From Advenella kashmirensis WT001 (GTDB taxonomy: Bacteria > Pseudomonadota > Gammaproteobacteria > Burkholderiales > Burkholderiaceae_B): a DNA stretch of 64,000 nt. The translations under genes and the position numbers were made by a program. The first letter of the stretch is position 1. Each line of letters opens with the position of its first letter. Below the pieces are notes generated by a model. That model did not search any database. It was not told the DNA's origin and was given only the letters and a program-made list of their open reading frames with translations. Location: assembly GCF_000219915.2 (NCBI RefSeq), contig NC_017964.1, positions 4,030,001-4,094,000 on the forward strand. The letters are read 5' to 3'. Of this stretch, positions 18,936-28,856 are shown piece by piece.

Positions 18936-20284
18936 ATGAGTTCCAATTCAAATTCAACGACGGTCAACCCCGACGCACCGTCCGCCGTTTCCGCTTCTTC
19001 CGCAACAGGGGCAAAGGCCAGGCAAAAGAAACAGCCTGCCGGCAACAAACGCGGTTTTCTGTTCAAGCTGTTGTTCCTGACGATTGTAATCATTGCCATT
19101 ATTGCGGGTGTCATGTATTACCTGAATGGTCGCTGGTATGAAAGCACTGACGACGCCTATGTACAGGGCAATATCATTCAGATCACGCCACAGGTTCAAG
19201 GCACCGTGGTGGGTATTTTCGCTGACGATGGCGACTTTGTGCATGCCGGCGATACGCTGATCCGCCTGGACCAGACCGAAGCCGAAGTTGCCCTGAACGA
19301 GGCCAAGGCCGCATTGGCCAAAACCGTAAGACAAGTGCGCAGCCTGTACAGTCAGGCCAGCGGCGCCAAGGCAACATCGGGCGCCCAGCAGGCATTGGTG
19401 CAGGCGCAGGAGTCTGCCGTCAAGGGAGCCAAAACAGCGCTGGACAAGGCAAAGGCCGACTATAGTCGCAGACAGAAGCTGGTCAAGTCCGGCGCCATTT
19501 CAGAAGAGGAAAGCGCGCACGCCAGAGATGTATTTCTGCAGGCCCAAAGCCAGTATCAGTCTGCCATCAGCCAGCTCGAAGCAACGCGTAGCCAACTGAC
19601 CGCATCAGAGCAGAACGCCGAGGTAAGCAATGCTCTGGTGGCCGGCACCCTGATCAACCAGCATCCCGATATTCTGGTTGCCGAGTCCAAATTGAAAGCC
19701 GCGTATCTGACCTATGTGCGCAGTACCATTACGGCTCCGACTGATGGCTATGTCGCCAAGCGTGCGGCCCAGGTCGGCCAGCGCGTAGCGGCCGGCAGCG
19801 CCATGATGGCCGTGGTGCCGCTGAAAAACGCATGGATTTACGCCAACTTCAAAGAAACACAAATGAAAGACATGCGTATCGGCCAGCCGGTGCACATTAC
19901 CTCCGACCTTTACGGTGACGACGTGGTGTATGACGGTGTGATCAGCAGCCTGGGCATTGGCACGGGCAGCGCCTTTGCCCTGCTGCCAGCCAGAATGCCA
20001 CCGGCAACTGGATCAAAATCGTGCAACGGATCCCGGTACGCGTGGAGTTTGCCAAACCTGAGCAGCTGGAAAAACACCCGCTGCGCATTGGCATGTCCAT
20101 GTTTGTTGAAGCCGATTTGCACAATACAGAGGGCGCAGTGCTTGCCAGCGGTATCAATCCGAACAGCAAGCTGCTGACCACGATTTACGATCAACAGGTA
20201 GCGGCGGCGGACCGGTTGATATCCGACATTGTGCAGCAGAACCTGGCGACCGACGACTCCGATAATAGCAGCACCGATGAGTAA
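18936..20284 (+). CDS. emrA: EmrA-like membrane fusion protein of a drug efflux pump (frameshifted here)
   Basis: HlyD/EmrA-type periplasmic adaptor. A Ser/Ala-rich cytosolic leader (residues 1-40), one membrane anchor (about 42-66), the lipoyl/biotinyl half motif YESTDDAYVQGNIIQITPQVQGTV, a long coiled-coil hairpin (about 110-240) and a beta-barrel domain (TITAPTDGYVAKR, WIYANFKETQMKDM). The frame breaks near 19990 (LLPA); one added base restores QNATGNWIKIVQRIPVRVEF to the TAA at 20282-20284, giving about 449 residues. The stop overlaps the start of emrB by eight bases. The pump needs an outer-membrane channel, which is not in this cluster. Confidence 0.88.
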
Positions 20285-21835
20285 CGAAAAACCCAAGGCG
20301 CCGTCCGGCACGCCCGCACAGCCGTTCGCCCCGGCCAGCCTGTGGCTGACGACCCTGGCCTGTGTCTGGCCACCTTCATGCAGGTGCTCGATACCACAAT
20401 TGCCAATGTGTCGTTGCCGACCATTGCCGGCAACCTTGGCGTCAGTTCGTCGCAGAGCACATGGATTATTACCTCCTTTGCCGTGAGCAATGCCATTACG
20501 CTGCCGCTGACCGGCTTTCTGAGTCGACGCTTCGGGGAGGTGCGCCTGTTCAATATCTGCACCATCCTGTTTGTGATTACGTCGTTTCTTTGCGGCATCT
20601 CCACAAACATGACGGAGCTCATTGTTTTTCGCGCATTGCAGGGTGCGGTGGCAGGCCCGATGTATCCGATCACGCAAAGCCTGCTGATTTCCATTTATCC
20701 CGCGGCGCGCCGCGGCATGGCGCTGTCCATCCTGTCGATGGTCACGGTGGTGGCACCGGTAGCCGGTCCTATCCTGGGCGGCTGGATTACCAGCAGCTAC
20801 TCGTGGGAATGGATTTTCTTTATCAATATTCCGGTAGGGCTGTTTGCCAGCTTTATTGTCTTTGTGCAGATGCGATCTCGTCCGGTTTCGATCATTAAAG
20901 CCGGCGTAGATTATATGGGTCTGATTCTGCTGATTGTGGCGGTGGGTTCACTGCAGGTGGTATTGGACCTGGGCAATGAGAAAGACTGGTTCGGCTCGGA
21001 CTTTATCGTGGTATTGACGATCGTGGCAGTGGTCGGCACGATTGCTTTCCTGATCTGGGAGCTGACCCACCCCAATCCGATTGTGAATCTGACGCTCTTT
21101 CGGCATCGCAATTTCGCCTTCGGCACCGTTGCCCTTATTTTCGGCTATTCCGCTTTCTTTGCCATCAGCCTGCTGATCCCCTTATGGCTGCAGCGCACCC
21201 TGAACTATGACTCAATGTGGTCGGGAATTGTGTCGGCGCCTATCGGGATCCTGCCGGTTTTTCTCGCGCCTATCGTGGGTAAATATGCCAATCGTATTGA
21301 TCTGCGCGTGCTGGCATCCCTGTCGTTCATAGTGATGTCGTTCACCTCGTTCTGGCGTGCGGACTTCACCACCGATCTGGATTACATGCATATTGCCATG
21401 ACCCAGCTGGTGCTGGGCCTGGGTGTCGCGTTTTTCTTCATGCCAGTGCTGACCATTCTGCTGTCTGACCTGCGTGCCGACGAGATCGCTGCCGGCTCCG
21501 GCCTGGCGGCTTTTTTGCGGGTGCTGGGAGGCAGTTTCTCGGCGTCGATTACCACATTCCTGTGGGACCATCGCGCAGTTATTCATCATGCCCAGCTAAA
21601 CGAAAATATTAATGTCTATAATCCGACAGCGGTAGAAGCGTTAAAGCAGTACGGTGAAACCACCGAGATAGCCGCCTACAATATTAATAACCTGATTAAT
21701 CAGCAGGCACTGCAGATATCATTCAACGAAGTCTTCTGGGGATTGGGCTGGCTGTTTTTGCTGCTGGTCGGACTGGTCTGGCTGACCAGGCCGCCGTTCA
21801 TGGCCAAGCCTGGGGCAGCCTCGGGCGCCCACTAA
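20277..21835 (+). CDS. emrB: EmrB/QacA-type (DHA2) multidrug efflux transporter (frameshifted near the N-terminus)
   Basis: Major facilitator of the 14-segment DHA2 family. ATG 20277 overlaps the end of emrA. The first 30 residues (MSNEKPKAPSG ... PASLWLTTLA) are in one frame and the rest (CLATFMQVLDTTIANVSLPT onward) in the next; one missing C in the CCC/CC at about 20360 explains this. Motif D1 (LDTTIANVSLPTIAG), WIITSFAVSNAITLPLTG and motif C (VAPVAGPILGGWI) are present. Repaired length about 519 residues. With EmrA it exports hydrophobic drugs or uncouplers by proton antiport; actual substrates unknown. Confidence 0.9.
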
Positions 21836-21879
21836 GGCGACTCGGCAACACGCGCGCGGGTCGCCCCGCGCCCCCCGGA

Positions 21880-22530
21880 TCAACCCATATGGATCTGTTT
21901 GCCATCGACCTTGACCAGGTCCTTGGCCGTGACCATGGTGTATTTGGAATGCAAGCGGGCAGATTGTTCGGCTTGATAATCGATAGTGCCGGCCCGCAAG
22001 TGTTCAACCTCTTCGGTCAGTTTGAACGACGTGCGGCTCATGAATGACAAACGGTCCATGATCGACTCGTAAACCTTGCCGATGATTCGCATCATGCCAA
22101 CCGTGGTTTTCAGTTCACGACCGACATATTGCATCTCGTTAACGACGCACTGGCCTTTTTCCGCACTCAGCTTCAATTGTACGGTGTTGATATCCAGCGC
22201 GGTACCACCGCGCAATTGCATGGCAGCGGCACTGTGGATATTGACTGAGTCGGCCGAAATATTGAGCTTGCCCGGCACACTGACCGTGGATTCGTTCTGA
22301 TGAGCCTGTTCGATGACCGCAATCAGGTATACGCGAGCCCGTTCGGGACCGCTGATCAGCACGGTATCATCCACCTGGGGCTGCAACAGGCAGCTGGCAG
22401 CACGACGGCAGACCCATTCATGACCATCGCATTCAACAACAAACTCCTGCTCATCCTGCTTTTTCACGACGCCGATCAGATGGACCGGATCGTAGACGGG
22501 GTAGGTTTTAGGCTGGGCAACTGAAGACAT
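21880..22530 (-). CDS. DUF3540 domain protein, T6SS-associated
   Basis: 216 residues, start ATG 22530 with AAAGGA seven bases upstream. N-terminal half LIGVVKKQDEQEFVVECDGHEWVCRRAASCLL; the second half contains a regular beta pattern (SVSVPGKLNISADSVNIHSA). DUF3540 proteins occur in VgrG/PAAR/DUF4150/DUF2169 effector modules of type VI secretion systems and are thought to assist effector loading; direct function is not known. It begins 40 bases after the reconstructed end of tssF, an unusual neighbour since tssG is expected there. It is convergent to emrB. Confidence 0.8.
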   Translation of the reverse strand: MSSVAQPKTYPVYDPVHLIGVVKKQDEQEFVVECDGHEWVCRRAASCLLQPQVDDTVLISGPERARVYLIAVIEQAHQNESTVSVPGKLNISADSVNIHSAAAMQLRGGTALDINTVQLKLSAEKGQCVVNEMQYVGRELKTTVGMMRIIGKVYESIMDRLSFMSRTSFKLTEEVEHLRAGTIDYQAEQSARLHSKYTMVTAKDLVKVDGKQIHMG

Positions 22531-22569
22531 TTTTGTTCCTTTGGCGGTTGATCGTCAACGTACAGCGAT

Positions 22570-24493
22570 TCAGACGGCTGGCCGGGCGCCCATACGGGCT
22601 TCCAGCGGGCCAGTTCACCGTGCTGCATGGTAGACAGCACGAGCTCGGACATCATATTGATGGAGACATGCCGGGCAAAAAACTGCTCAAGCACGGCTCC
22701 GAATAAATAGGGGCTGACACCGGAAAATGCCCTTCATCCACTTCCAGATGAATTCGCGCACCCCGGCCAAACACGATGGGTCCCGGCACGGGCAGGCGAT
22801 GGTGCACAGCCTCTACCCGGACATGCCGAACGCCGTTGATCTGCTTGGCAACGGCCGGATCAGCGATATTTGCATATATTTTTAACATCTCACGCAGGGT
22901 TTGTGCGCCTTTTTCTGTATCCAAATCAATCAGGCTCAGGTAATTGAGGCCCAGATGGCTGATCAGGTGCCAGGCATAGGCACCCTGGGCCAGCGCAGGC
23001 CGGGGGCGCGACGGCCCTCGCAGGATTTTGATGCCTTCGATGGGTGCCGACACGCGCAACGCCAGGTCGTTTTTCTGGCCGATGGGCATCAGCATGGGCA
23101 GGTCGCGATTGGTGCACAGCACATCCATGCTCAGGTGCCGCAAATCCTCGGAAAAAGGCGCCTGGTGCTTGTCCACAAGTGAAATAAAGACCTCGCTGCC
23201 GATATAACCAGTACGCGCGCCATTGCGTGCAGCGGTATCAGACAGCAGACGCGGTTCACGTCGCATGGAATAGTAAGCGCCATAATCGTCGGTATCGCTG
23301 CCCAGGGAGCCGAAAAAGGGTCGAAATTCCTTTTCGGTCAGATCCGATACACTCGAGTAGCCCGCTACCCGTGTCGTGTTGTAAACCTCGAAATCCAGCG
23401 GCCGCGTACGATCAACCACCAAATGATATTCATGGGTATTGGGCGAAATCGTAATCCGATCGGCCTTTTTGGGAAAAAGGTTAACCACCGGCGTGCAGTG
23501 CAGCGCCAGATTTTCTGCTGTCACATTGCCTTCCAATTCGGGCATGTCTTTGTCAAACAGGAATGTCAGCTCAAAGCTGCGGCTTTCCTGGCCAGCCGCT
23601 GCGTTGGCGCTGCCTGCGGCAATGGCTGCCGGCAGCTTGAGCGCTTTTTGCATATTGTTGACGCTGAAAAACATGAAGCGCGTTGGAAAGGCAAAGTATT
23701 CCTGAATAATGCGATAGCCCTGAAAGATCCGGGCCTCGGCAGGCAGCAGCGCCTGGTCGCCCTCGAACCCTTCATGACGCACGTCATTGACATTGATGCG
23801 GTTAATCCATTTGACCGGCTTGTCGGCATCATGACAGAGCACCGTGATGGTGTGTCCCATGATGAGCTCCAGCAAGCGCTGCATATGAATGTCCTGACCA
23901 TTCAAATGAAATACCAGTTGATCCAGCTTGAATTCGTGCAGCTTGACGCCACCCTTGATTTCCAGCCGGATGCGCAGCGAGCTGCGCACAGGCTGGTTCC
24001 GGTTGTTCAGATTCATCCGCTTCAAGGGCAAGTCGGGGGGCACACCCGAGAGCTCGGCGGCCGTGACCTGCAATGGCCACAGGGTCAATGCATGGCCGGT
24101 CACAAATTCGCAGGGGGTCTGTTCCGTTTTGGGGATGCGCCCACGCATGACCGTACCCTTGGGCAGGGTAAAGCCCTTGGCCAGACTGCCCTCGTTCATG
24201 CTGGGAGACACCTGCACCACTGCCATGGATGGGGTTGGCGCCAGATAATTCGGATAAACCACTTCGAGCAAACGCTGGGAAAATTGCGGAAACTCGGCAT
24301 CCATTTTCATATGGATACGCGCGGTCAGAAAGCTGAAGCCTTCGAGCAGGCGCTCGACATACGGGTCGGCGACCTCGATGCCATTCATGCCCAGTCGGCC
24401 CGCTATCTTGGGGTAGTGATCGGCGAACTCCTTACCCATCTCGCGGATGTAGGCAAGTTCACGATTGTAATAGTCAAGGAAACGCTGTTCCAT
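22570..24493 (-). CDS. tssF: Type VI secretion baseplate subunit TssF (two frame breaks here)
   Basis: TssF (VasA/ImpG), core wedge subunit of the T6SS baseplate. Typical start MEQRFLDYYNRELAYIREMGKEFADHYPKIAGRLG, then VEDPYVERLLEGFSFL-type segment (here ADPYVERLLEGFSFLTAR). The first frame runs to 22652, but from about 22724 (GHF, then SGVSPYLFGAVLEQFF) the family sequence continues in the next frame, and at about 22596 a second shift is needed to reach MGARPAV and the TGA at 22570-22572, the usual TssF ending. Both are repaired by one base each (TTTT and CCC runs). Repaired length about 641 residues. ATG overlaps the stop of tssE. Confidence 0.9.
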
Positions 24494-25056
24494 CAGGCAG
24501 CCCCCTGTTCCTGCAGATCCATATGACCGCTTTCCAGATCAATGTCGGTACGGAACAAAAATTCGCGCGGATAGGGATTGCACCAAAGTTTGCCGCGGAT
24601 CTCCAGGCTGAGCACATTGTGATGCTCCAGCGAGGTCACTTCGCTGACACAAGCCACTTCCAGCGAATCGGACAGAATTCGCGGTTCGAAATGAATAATG
24701 GCCGTCTTGATGGACTGCTCCATATCAACCCAGTCAATCTCGGACATGCGCCTGCCGGCCAGGGCTTCGACGCCGAAATTGACCGTTGAATTGCGTACCT
24801 GGGGAAAGGCATCCAGGTCGTCCACGGTTTCAATATTGACCGTGTTCAACACCCAGCGCAGGTCACGCAGCACCGCATGGCGCAGCGTATCGTACGTGAT
24901 CATAACGCTGTCGCGACTTTCCTTTTTTTTCAGCGGTTCATTGTCGGTAAGGCGATCCAGCAATGCCGGCTGCAAACGATCCTTGGCTGCGCGACGCTCA
25001 CGCATGCCGAAGGCCGTTCGTTTACCTGAAATGTCTTCCATATCCATATACGACAC
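24493..25056 (-). CDS. tssE: Type VI secretion baseplate subunit TssE (gp25-like)
   Basis: 187 residues with the gp25/lysozyme-like domain of TssE: LQPALLDRLTDNEP near residue 30, the LRHAVLRDLRWVLNT helix, NFGVEALAGRRMSEIDWVDMEQSIKTAIIHFEPRI, and an EIRGKLWCNPYPREFLFRTDIDLESG end. It belongs to the baseplate, where it initiates sheath assembly. The stop overlaps the tssF ATG by one base. It starts 55 bases after tagJ. Frame intact. Confidence 0.9.
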   Translation of the reverse strand: MSYMDMEDISGKRTAFGMRERRAAKDRLQPALLDRLTDNEPLKKKESRDSVMITYDTLRHAVLRDLRWVLNTVNIETVDDLDAFPQVRNSTVNFGVEALAGRRMSEIDWVDMEQSIKTAIIHFEPRILSDSLEVACVSEVTSLEHHNVLSLEIRGKLWCNPYPREFLFRTDIDLESGHMDLQEQGAA

Positions 25057-25110
25057 ACCTGTAACTATCTTGCTTTTGTTCTATTTCTGTTTCCGATACA
25101 GGCTGGCGGG

Positions 25111-25938
25111 TCAGTTCAACTGCCCATGATGAAACGTGACGCTGCGCATATCCAGCAACGCATACTCGCCCGCATCGGTCATCCACATTTTCTGTCCGGT
25201 TCCGAAATAGATGTCCTGGCTGATCTGCTGCCAGTCTGTCCGACGCGACAGATTGCTGGCATCGTCCAGATCGGCATAATTTTTATCGGCAGGCGCCGGA
25301 TAACGCGCCGGAATCAGGCCGATCTGCGAACGACCGCTCACAAGCGTGATTTCGGCCTGAACCCAGATCAGATCGGTCAGCCCTTCAGGCGGAATCAGGC
25401 GCAACGACTGGATCATATCCATGGGAACCCAGCCATAGCGGCCGTTGGCAATAACCTCGCACACCGGACCAAGGCGGCTGTCGCCGTCGCACAGCCATTC
25501 AAAGGGCTGTCCCTGTTCCTGGTCATTGACCACAACCGTACCTGAAACAGCTGGCGCCGCTTCCAGCGCCTGTTCCCGCAGGGCGTGCGCCGTCTCGGCG
25601 TCACTGCGCAAGGCCTCAAGCAGCATGGCCATCCACTCGGGCGGCTGTTCGAAGACCGCCGGCGTTTTCTCGCCACGAAAGACGGCTTCGCGTTCCTGCT
25701 CTGCCGTTATGGCGCCAGTATAAAGCACTGCAACGGGCTGGGCCTGGGCATTCATTTCCGAACTCAGTTTCAATTGCTCGAAAGCCTTGTCCCATAATCC
25801 CTTGACGGCCAGCAACTGGAACAGCCGGGCACGCAGATCGGCGTCAGCCGGTTTTTTTCTTATTTGAGCCTTCACCTGATCGAGCTGTTCATCAACGCTC
25901 TTGCCGTCCAGTGCCTTTATGATGCCTGTCATATCCAT
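25111..25938 (-). CDS. tagJ: T6SS accessory protein TagJ (ImpE)
   Basis: 275 residues of the ImpE/TagJ family. An N-terminal helical repeat half (DEQLDQVKAQIRKKPADADLRARLFQLLAV) and a C-terminal half with WLCDGDSRLGPVCEVIANGRYGWVPMD and LIPARYP, both typical. TagJ binds the sheath subunit TssB and is thought to modulate sheath disassembly with ClpV. Its presence between hcp and tssE matches clusters of the T6SS class that carries TagJ. Frame intact. Confidence 0.88.
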   Translation of the reverse strand: MDMTGIIKALDGKSVDEQLDQVKAQIRKKPADADLRARLFQLLAVKGLWDKAFEQLKLSSEMNAQAQPVAVLYTGAITAEQEREAVFRGEKTPAVFEQPPEWMAMLLEALRSDAETAHALREQALEAAPAVSGTVVVNDQEQGQPFEWLCDGDSRLGPVCEVIANGRYGWVPMDMIQSLRLIPPEGLTDLIWVQAEITLVSGRSQIGLIPARYPAPADKNYADLDDASNLSRRTDWQQISQDIYFGTGQKMWMTDAGEYALLDMRSVTFHHGQLN

Positions 25939-25958
25939 TCCGTATTAAAAAATGCAAT

Positions 25959-25996
25959 GAGCTAACAGATACCCAACGGGGCATACCTGTTAGCTC
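25959..25996 (-). terminator. Hairpin after hcp (likely partial terminator)
   Basis: A perfect 10-base inverted repeat GAGCTAACAG (25959-25968) / CTGTTAGCTC (25987-25996) lies between hcp and tagJ. Read on the minus strand it is followed six bases later by TTTTTT. A second small stem GCTCC-TTT-GGAGC is at 25993-26005. This is expected to stop part of transcription after hcp and so keep Hcp in excess over downstream baseplate proteins. Confidence 0.6.
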
Positions 25997-26046
25997 CTTT
26001 GGAGCCTCAAAAAAAGCTCCCTTGCTGTCAACGCAACAAAAGCGGA

Positions 26047-26532
26047 TTAACCGACGATTTTGTTTTGTTTGACGTCATAGGCAACAACAGATTCAGCACC
26101 TTTGCCGCCCTGCTCTGTTTGCTCCCAGTACTGCTGTTTGACTTTGGCAGCCTGGAACGCATAGCTAACCATCATGGCATCACCGTCGTGTGCGCCTGTG
26201 TATTGAACAGAAGTCACCAGAACGTCTTCCAGCGTAATTTTGGAGTATTCCACTTGTGTACCACCGGCCTTGCATACAGATACTTCGACCTTGCTCAGGT
26301 GTTTACCGGTAGAGCAGTGTTTCATCACTGCAGGTGCAGCACGGTCAACACGGGCAACAACATTCAGGTCGTTAAAGCTGGCTTTGCCAGTACCGCCACC
26401 ACCACCGGTAGCCATGGAACCGGGTTGTGTTGCACCCCATGCGAAAGACTGAATGTCGCTCCAGTCCTTGTGGTTTGAATCCTTGGATTCACCGTTTGCA
26501 CCTTCAATTTTCATAAACATATCAACAGCCAC
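26047..26532 (-). CDS. hcp: Hcp, type VI secretion inner-tube protein
   Basis: 161 residues, Hcp1-type. MAVDMFMKIEGANGESKD at the N-terminus, HKDWSDIQSFAWGA, and the C-terminal VSYAFQAAKVKQQYWEQTEQGGKGAE are standard. Hcp hexamers stack into the tube that is expelled by sheath contraction. The Gly-rich insert MATGGGGGTGKA (about residues 40-51) is a usual variable loop. GGAG-like ribosome binding site precedes ATG 26532 (TAGGAGAAAATTGTG region). The gene has nearly 190 bases upstream to tssC and a hairpin downstream. Confidence 0.93.
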   Translation of the reverse strand: MAVDMFMKIEGANGESKDSNHKDWSDIQSFAWGATQPGSMATGGGGGTGKASFNDLNVVARVDRAAPAVMKHCSTGKHLSKVEVSVCKAGGTQVEYSKITLEDVLVTSVQYTGAHDGDAMMVSYAFQAAKVKQQYWEQTEQGGKGAESVVAYDVKQNKIVG

Positions 26533-26720
26533 AATTTTCTCCTAGTGAGCTAATTAATTTGATTTGCGATCAGGCCACTTCGGCCTGTCATTGCTTCACG
26601 TACTACTTACAACTGCAGATACCCCCAACTGCCGGATATCCGGTTTTGTCCGGCCCATCGCTTCGATGCGCCGGTCAATCGTCACTGCCCTGTGCAAAGG
26701 GCAGTATGTTCGGGAACAAA

Positions 26721-28217
26721 TCAGCTGTCGTTCTGTTTAAGCGACGGCAGTTTTGAAACAAGACGCAGCGACACTGTCAGGCCTTCGAGCTGATAATGCG
26801 GACGCAGGAAGAACTTGGCAGCGTAATAGCCTGGGTTGTCTTCAATCTCGGTAACCTGGACTTCAGCGGCAGCCAAAGGCTTGCGCGCTTTGGTTTCCTG
26901 GGACGAGTTGGCCGGATCACCATCGACATAATTCATGATCCAGTCATTAAGCCAGCGTTCCATATCGTCACGCTCGCGGAAGGAACCGATTTTGTCGCGC
27001 ACAATACACTTGAGATAATGCGCAAAGCGGCAGCATGCAAACAGATACGGCAGGCGGGCCGACAAGCGGGCATTGGCGGTGGCATCCGGGTCGTTATATT
27101 CGTGGGGCTTTTGCAGCGACTGCGCACCGATGAAGGCGGCAAAGTCTGAGTTCTTGCGATGCACCAGCGGCATGAAGCCGTTTTTGGCCAGCTCGGCCTC
27201 GCGCCGATCGCTGATAGCAATTTCCGTGGGGCATTTCATATCGACGCCGCCATCATCGGTGGGGAAGGTGTGGCAAGGCAGATCTTCGACCGCCCCGCCA
27301 GATTCAACGCCACGAATCGAAGTGCACCAGCCGTATTCCTTGAAGGAACGGTTGATGTTGGACGCCATGGCGTAGGCCGAGTTAGCCCAGGTATATCGCT
27401 CATGCGTTGCGCCGTCGGTGTCCTCTTCAAAGTCGAACTCATCCACCGGGTTGGTGCGTGAGCCGTAAGGCAGACGGGCCAGGAAGCGCGGCATCGCCAG
27501 ACCGATATAGCGTGAGTCTTCTGACTCGCGCAAACTACGCCAGGCGGCATATTCCGAATTGGTAAAGATTTTGGTCAGATCGCGCGGATTGGCCAGTTCC
27601 TGCCAGGAATCCATCTGCATGACTTCAGGCGACGCACCGGAAATGAATGGGCAGTGGGCTGCGGCAGAGATGCGTGCCATTTCACCCAGCAGCTCAACGT
27701 CTGGCGGGCTATGATCAAAGTGATAATCGCCCACAATGCAGCCGATGGGCTCACCACCAAACTGGCCGTATTCTTCTTCGTAAACACGCTTGAAAATCGG
27801 GCTCTGGTCCCAGCCGACGCCCTTATAGCGTTTGAGGGTGCGGCCCAGTTCCTTCTTGGTGATGCACATGACGCGGATTTTCAACAGTTCGTCTGTTTCT
27901 GAATTGTTGACCAGATAATGCAGGCCGCGCCAGGCGCCTTCAAGCTTCTGGAATTCATCGTTGTGCATAATCAGATTGATCTGCTCGGACAGCTTGTGAT
28001 CAATCTCCGCAATAATCGCCTGGATGGTCGAATAGGCGTCCGAAGACATAGTGACCGTGTTGGCCAGCGCCTGCTCGGCCAGCGTGCGCACCGCGTTCTC
28101 TACCGCTTCGCGCGCCTGGTCAGTCTTGGGCTTGAATTCTTTTTTCAGTAATGAAGCGAGACCATCGGATTCCAGTCCTTCTAACTGTACCGCTTCTTTC
28201 TGTACGCTCGTGCTCAT
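26721..28217 (-). CDS. tssC: T6SS contractile sheath large subunit TssC
   Basis: 498 residues, VipB/ImpC family. Hallmarks: VNNSETDELLKIRVMCITKKEL, GEPIGCIVGDYHFDH, MARISAAAHCPFISGASP, RFLARLPYG, GVESGGAVEDLPCHTF and NPGYYAAKFFLRPHYQLEGL at the C-terminus. With TssB it forms the contractile sheath. It follows tssB with a 13-base gap. Frame intact. Confidence 0.94.
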   Translation of the reverse strand: MSTSVQKEAVQLEGLESDGLASLLKKEFKPKTDQAREAVENAVRTLAEQALANTVTMSSDAYSTIQAIIAEIDHKLSEQINLIMHNDEFQKLEGAWRGLHYLVNNSETDELLKIRVMCITKKELGRTLKRYKGVGWDQSPIFKRVYEEEYGQFGGEPIGCIVGDYHFDHSPPDVELLGEMARISAAAHCPFISGASPEVMQMDSWQELANPRDLTKIFTNSEYAAWRSLRESEDSRYIGLAMPRFLARLPYGSRTNPVDEFDFEEDTDGATHERYTWANSAYAMASNINRSFKEYGWCTSIRGVESGGAVEDLPCHTFPTDDGGVDMKCPTEIAISDRREAELAKNGFMPLVHRKNSDFAAFIGAQSLQKPHEYNDPDATANARLSARLPYLFACCRFAHYLKCIVRDKIGSFRERDDMERWLNDWIMNYVDGDPANSSQETKARKPLAAAEVQVTEIEDNPGYYAAKFFLRPHYQLEGLTVSLRLVSKLPSLKQNDS

Positions 28218-28230
28218 TTAACTCTTCCTG

Positions 28231-28812
28231 TTACTTACTGGTGTCGTCTGCGTCGGATTCAGGCTTGTCAGCCTCGGGGGCAGATGTATCCTTGTTCGGC
28301 GCTGCTGCCAGCGTTTTCATCAAGGCCGGGTTCTTCAGTACCTTGTTGATGAGTTCTTCGGCGCCGGTTTTGCCATCCATATAGGTCAGCAGATTGGCCA
28401 GCTCAGTACGCGCTTCCAGCAATTCTTTAAGCGCATCGACCTTGCGCGCCACCTGTGCCGGTGAAAAATCGTCGATGCTGTCAAAGCTCATGTCCACACT
28501 GAGCACACCTTCGCCGGTCAGGGTGTTGGGAACCTGAAACGCCACGCGCGGCTTGATGGCCTTCATGCGTTCATCGAAATTATCGATGTCTACTTCAAGA
28601 AATTTGCGGTCGTTGATATCGGCCTGCGGCACTTCGGATTTACCGGCAAGATCGGCCATGACGCCCATGACAAACGGCAACTGAATGGTTCTTTCGGCAC
28701 CATAGATTTCAACGTCATATTCGATCTGCACACGCGGAGCGCGGTTTCGTGCAATGAACTTCTGACCGCTTCTGCGTGACGACATTCGTGTAGCCATTCT
28801 TTTACTCTCCAA
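28231..28812 (-). CDS. tssB: T6SS contractile sheath small subunit TssB
   Basis: 193 residues, VipA/ImpB family. Contains RAPRVQIEYDVEIYGAER, LPFVMGVMADLAGKSE, FLEVDIDNFDERMKAIKPR and LSVDMSFDSIDDFSPAQVARKV. The last 35 residues are a charged, Ala/Asp-rich tail. Forms the sheath heterodimer with TssC and is the binding site for TagJ/ClpV in other species. Starts 44 bases after tssA. Frame intact. Confidence 0.94.
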   Translation of the reverse strand: MESKRMATRMSSRRSGQKFIARNRAPRVQIEYDVEIYGAERTIQLPFVMGVMADLAGKSEVPQADINDRKFLEVDIDNFDERMKAIKPRVAFQVPNTLTGEGVLSVDMSFDSIDDFSPAQVARKVDALKELLEARTELANLLTYMDGKTGAEELINKVLKNPALMKTLAAAPNKDTSAPEADKPESDADDTSK

Positions 28813-28856
28813 CTCTTGGCCGGCTGAACCGGCGGATCATATTTATCTGTATCTGT

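Noticed and set aside
22476..22694. Small independent gene between tssF and DUF3540
   Set aside because: Its first part is the TssF C-terminal sequence in another frame and the end is foreign; explained by the two frame breaks in tssF.
23423..24526. 367-codon open frame on the plus strand across tssF
   Set aside because: Lies opposite tssF, which has clear family motifs; the plus-strand translation has no domain pattern and is a shadow.
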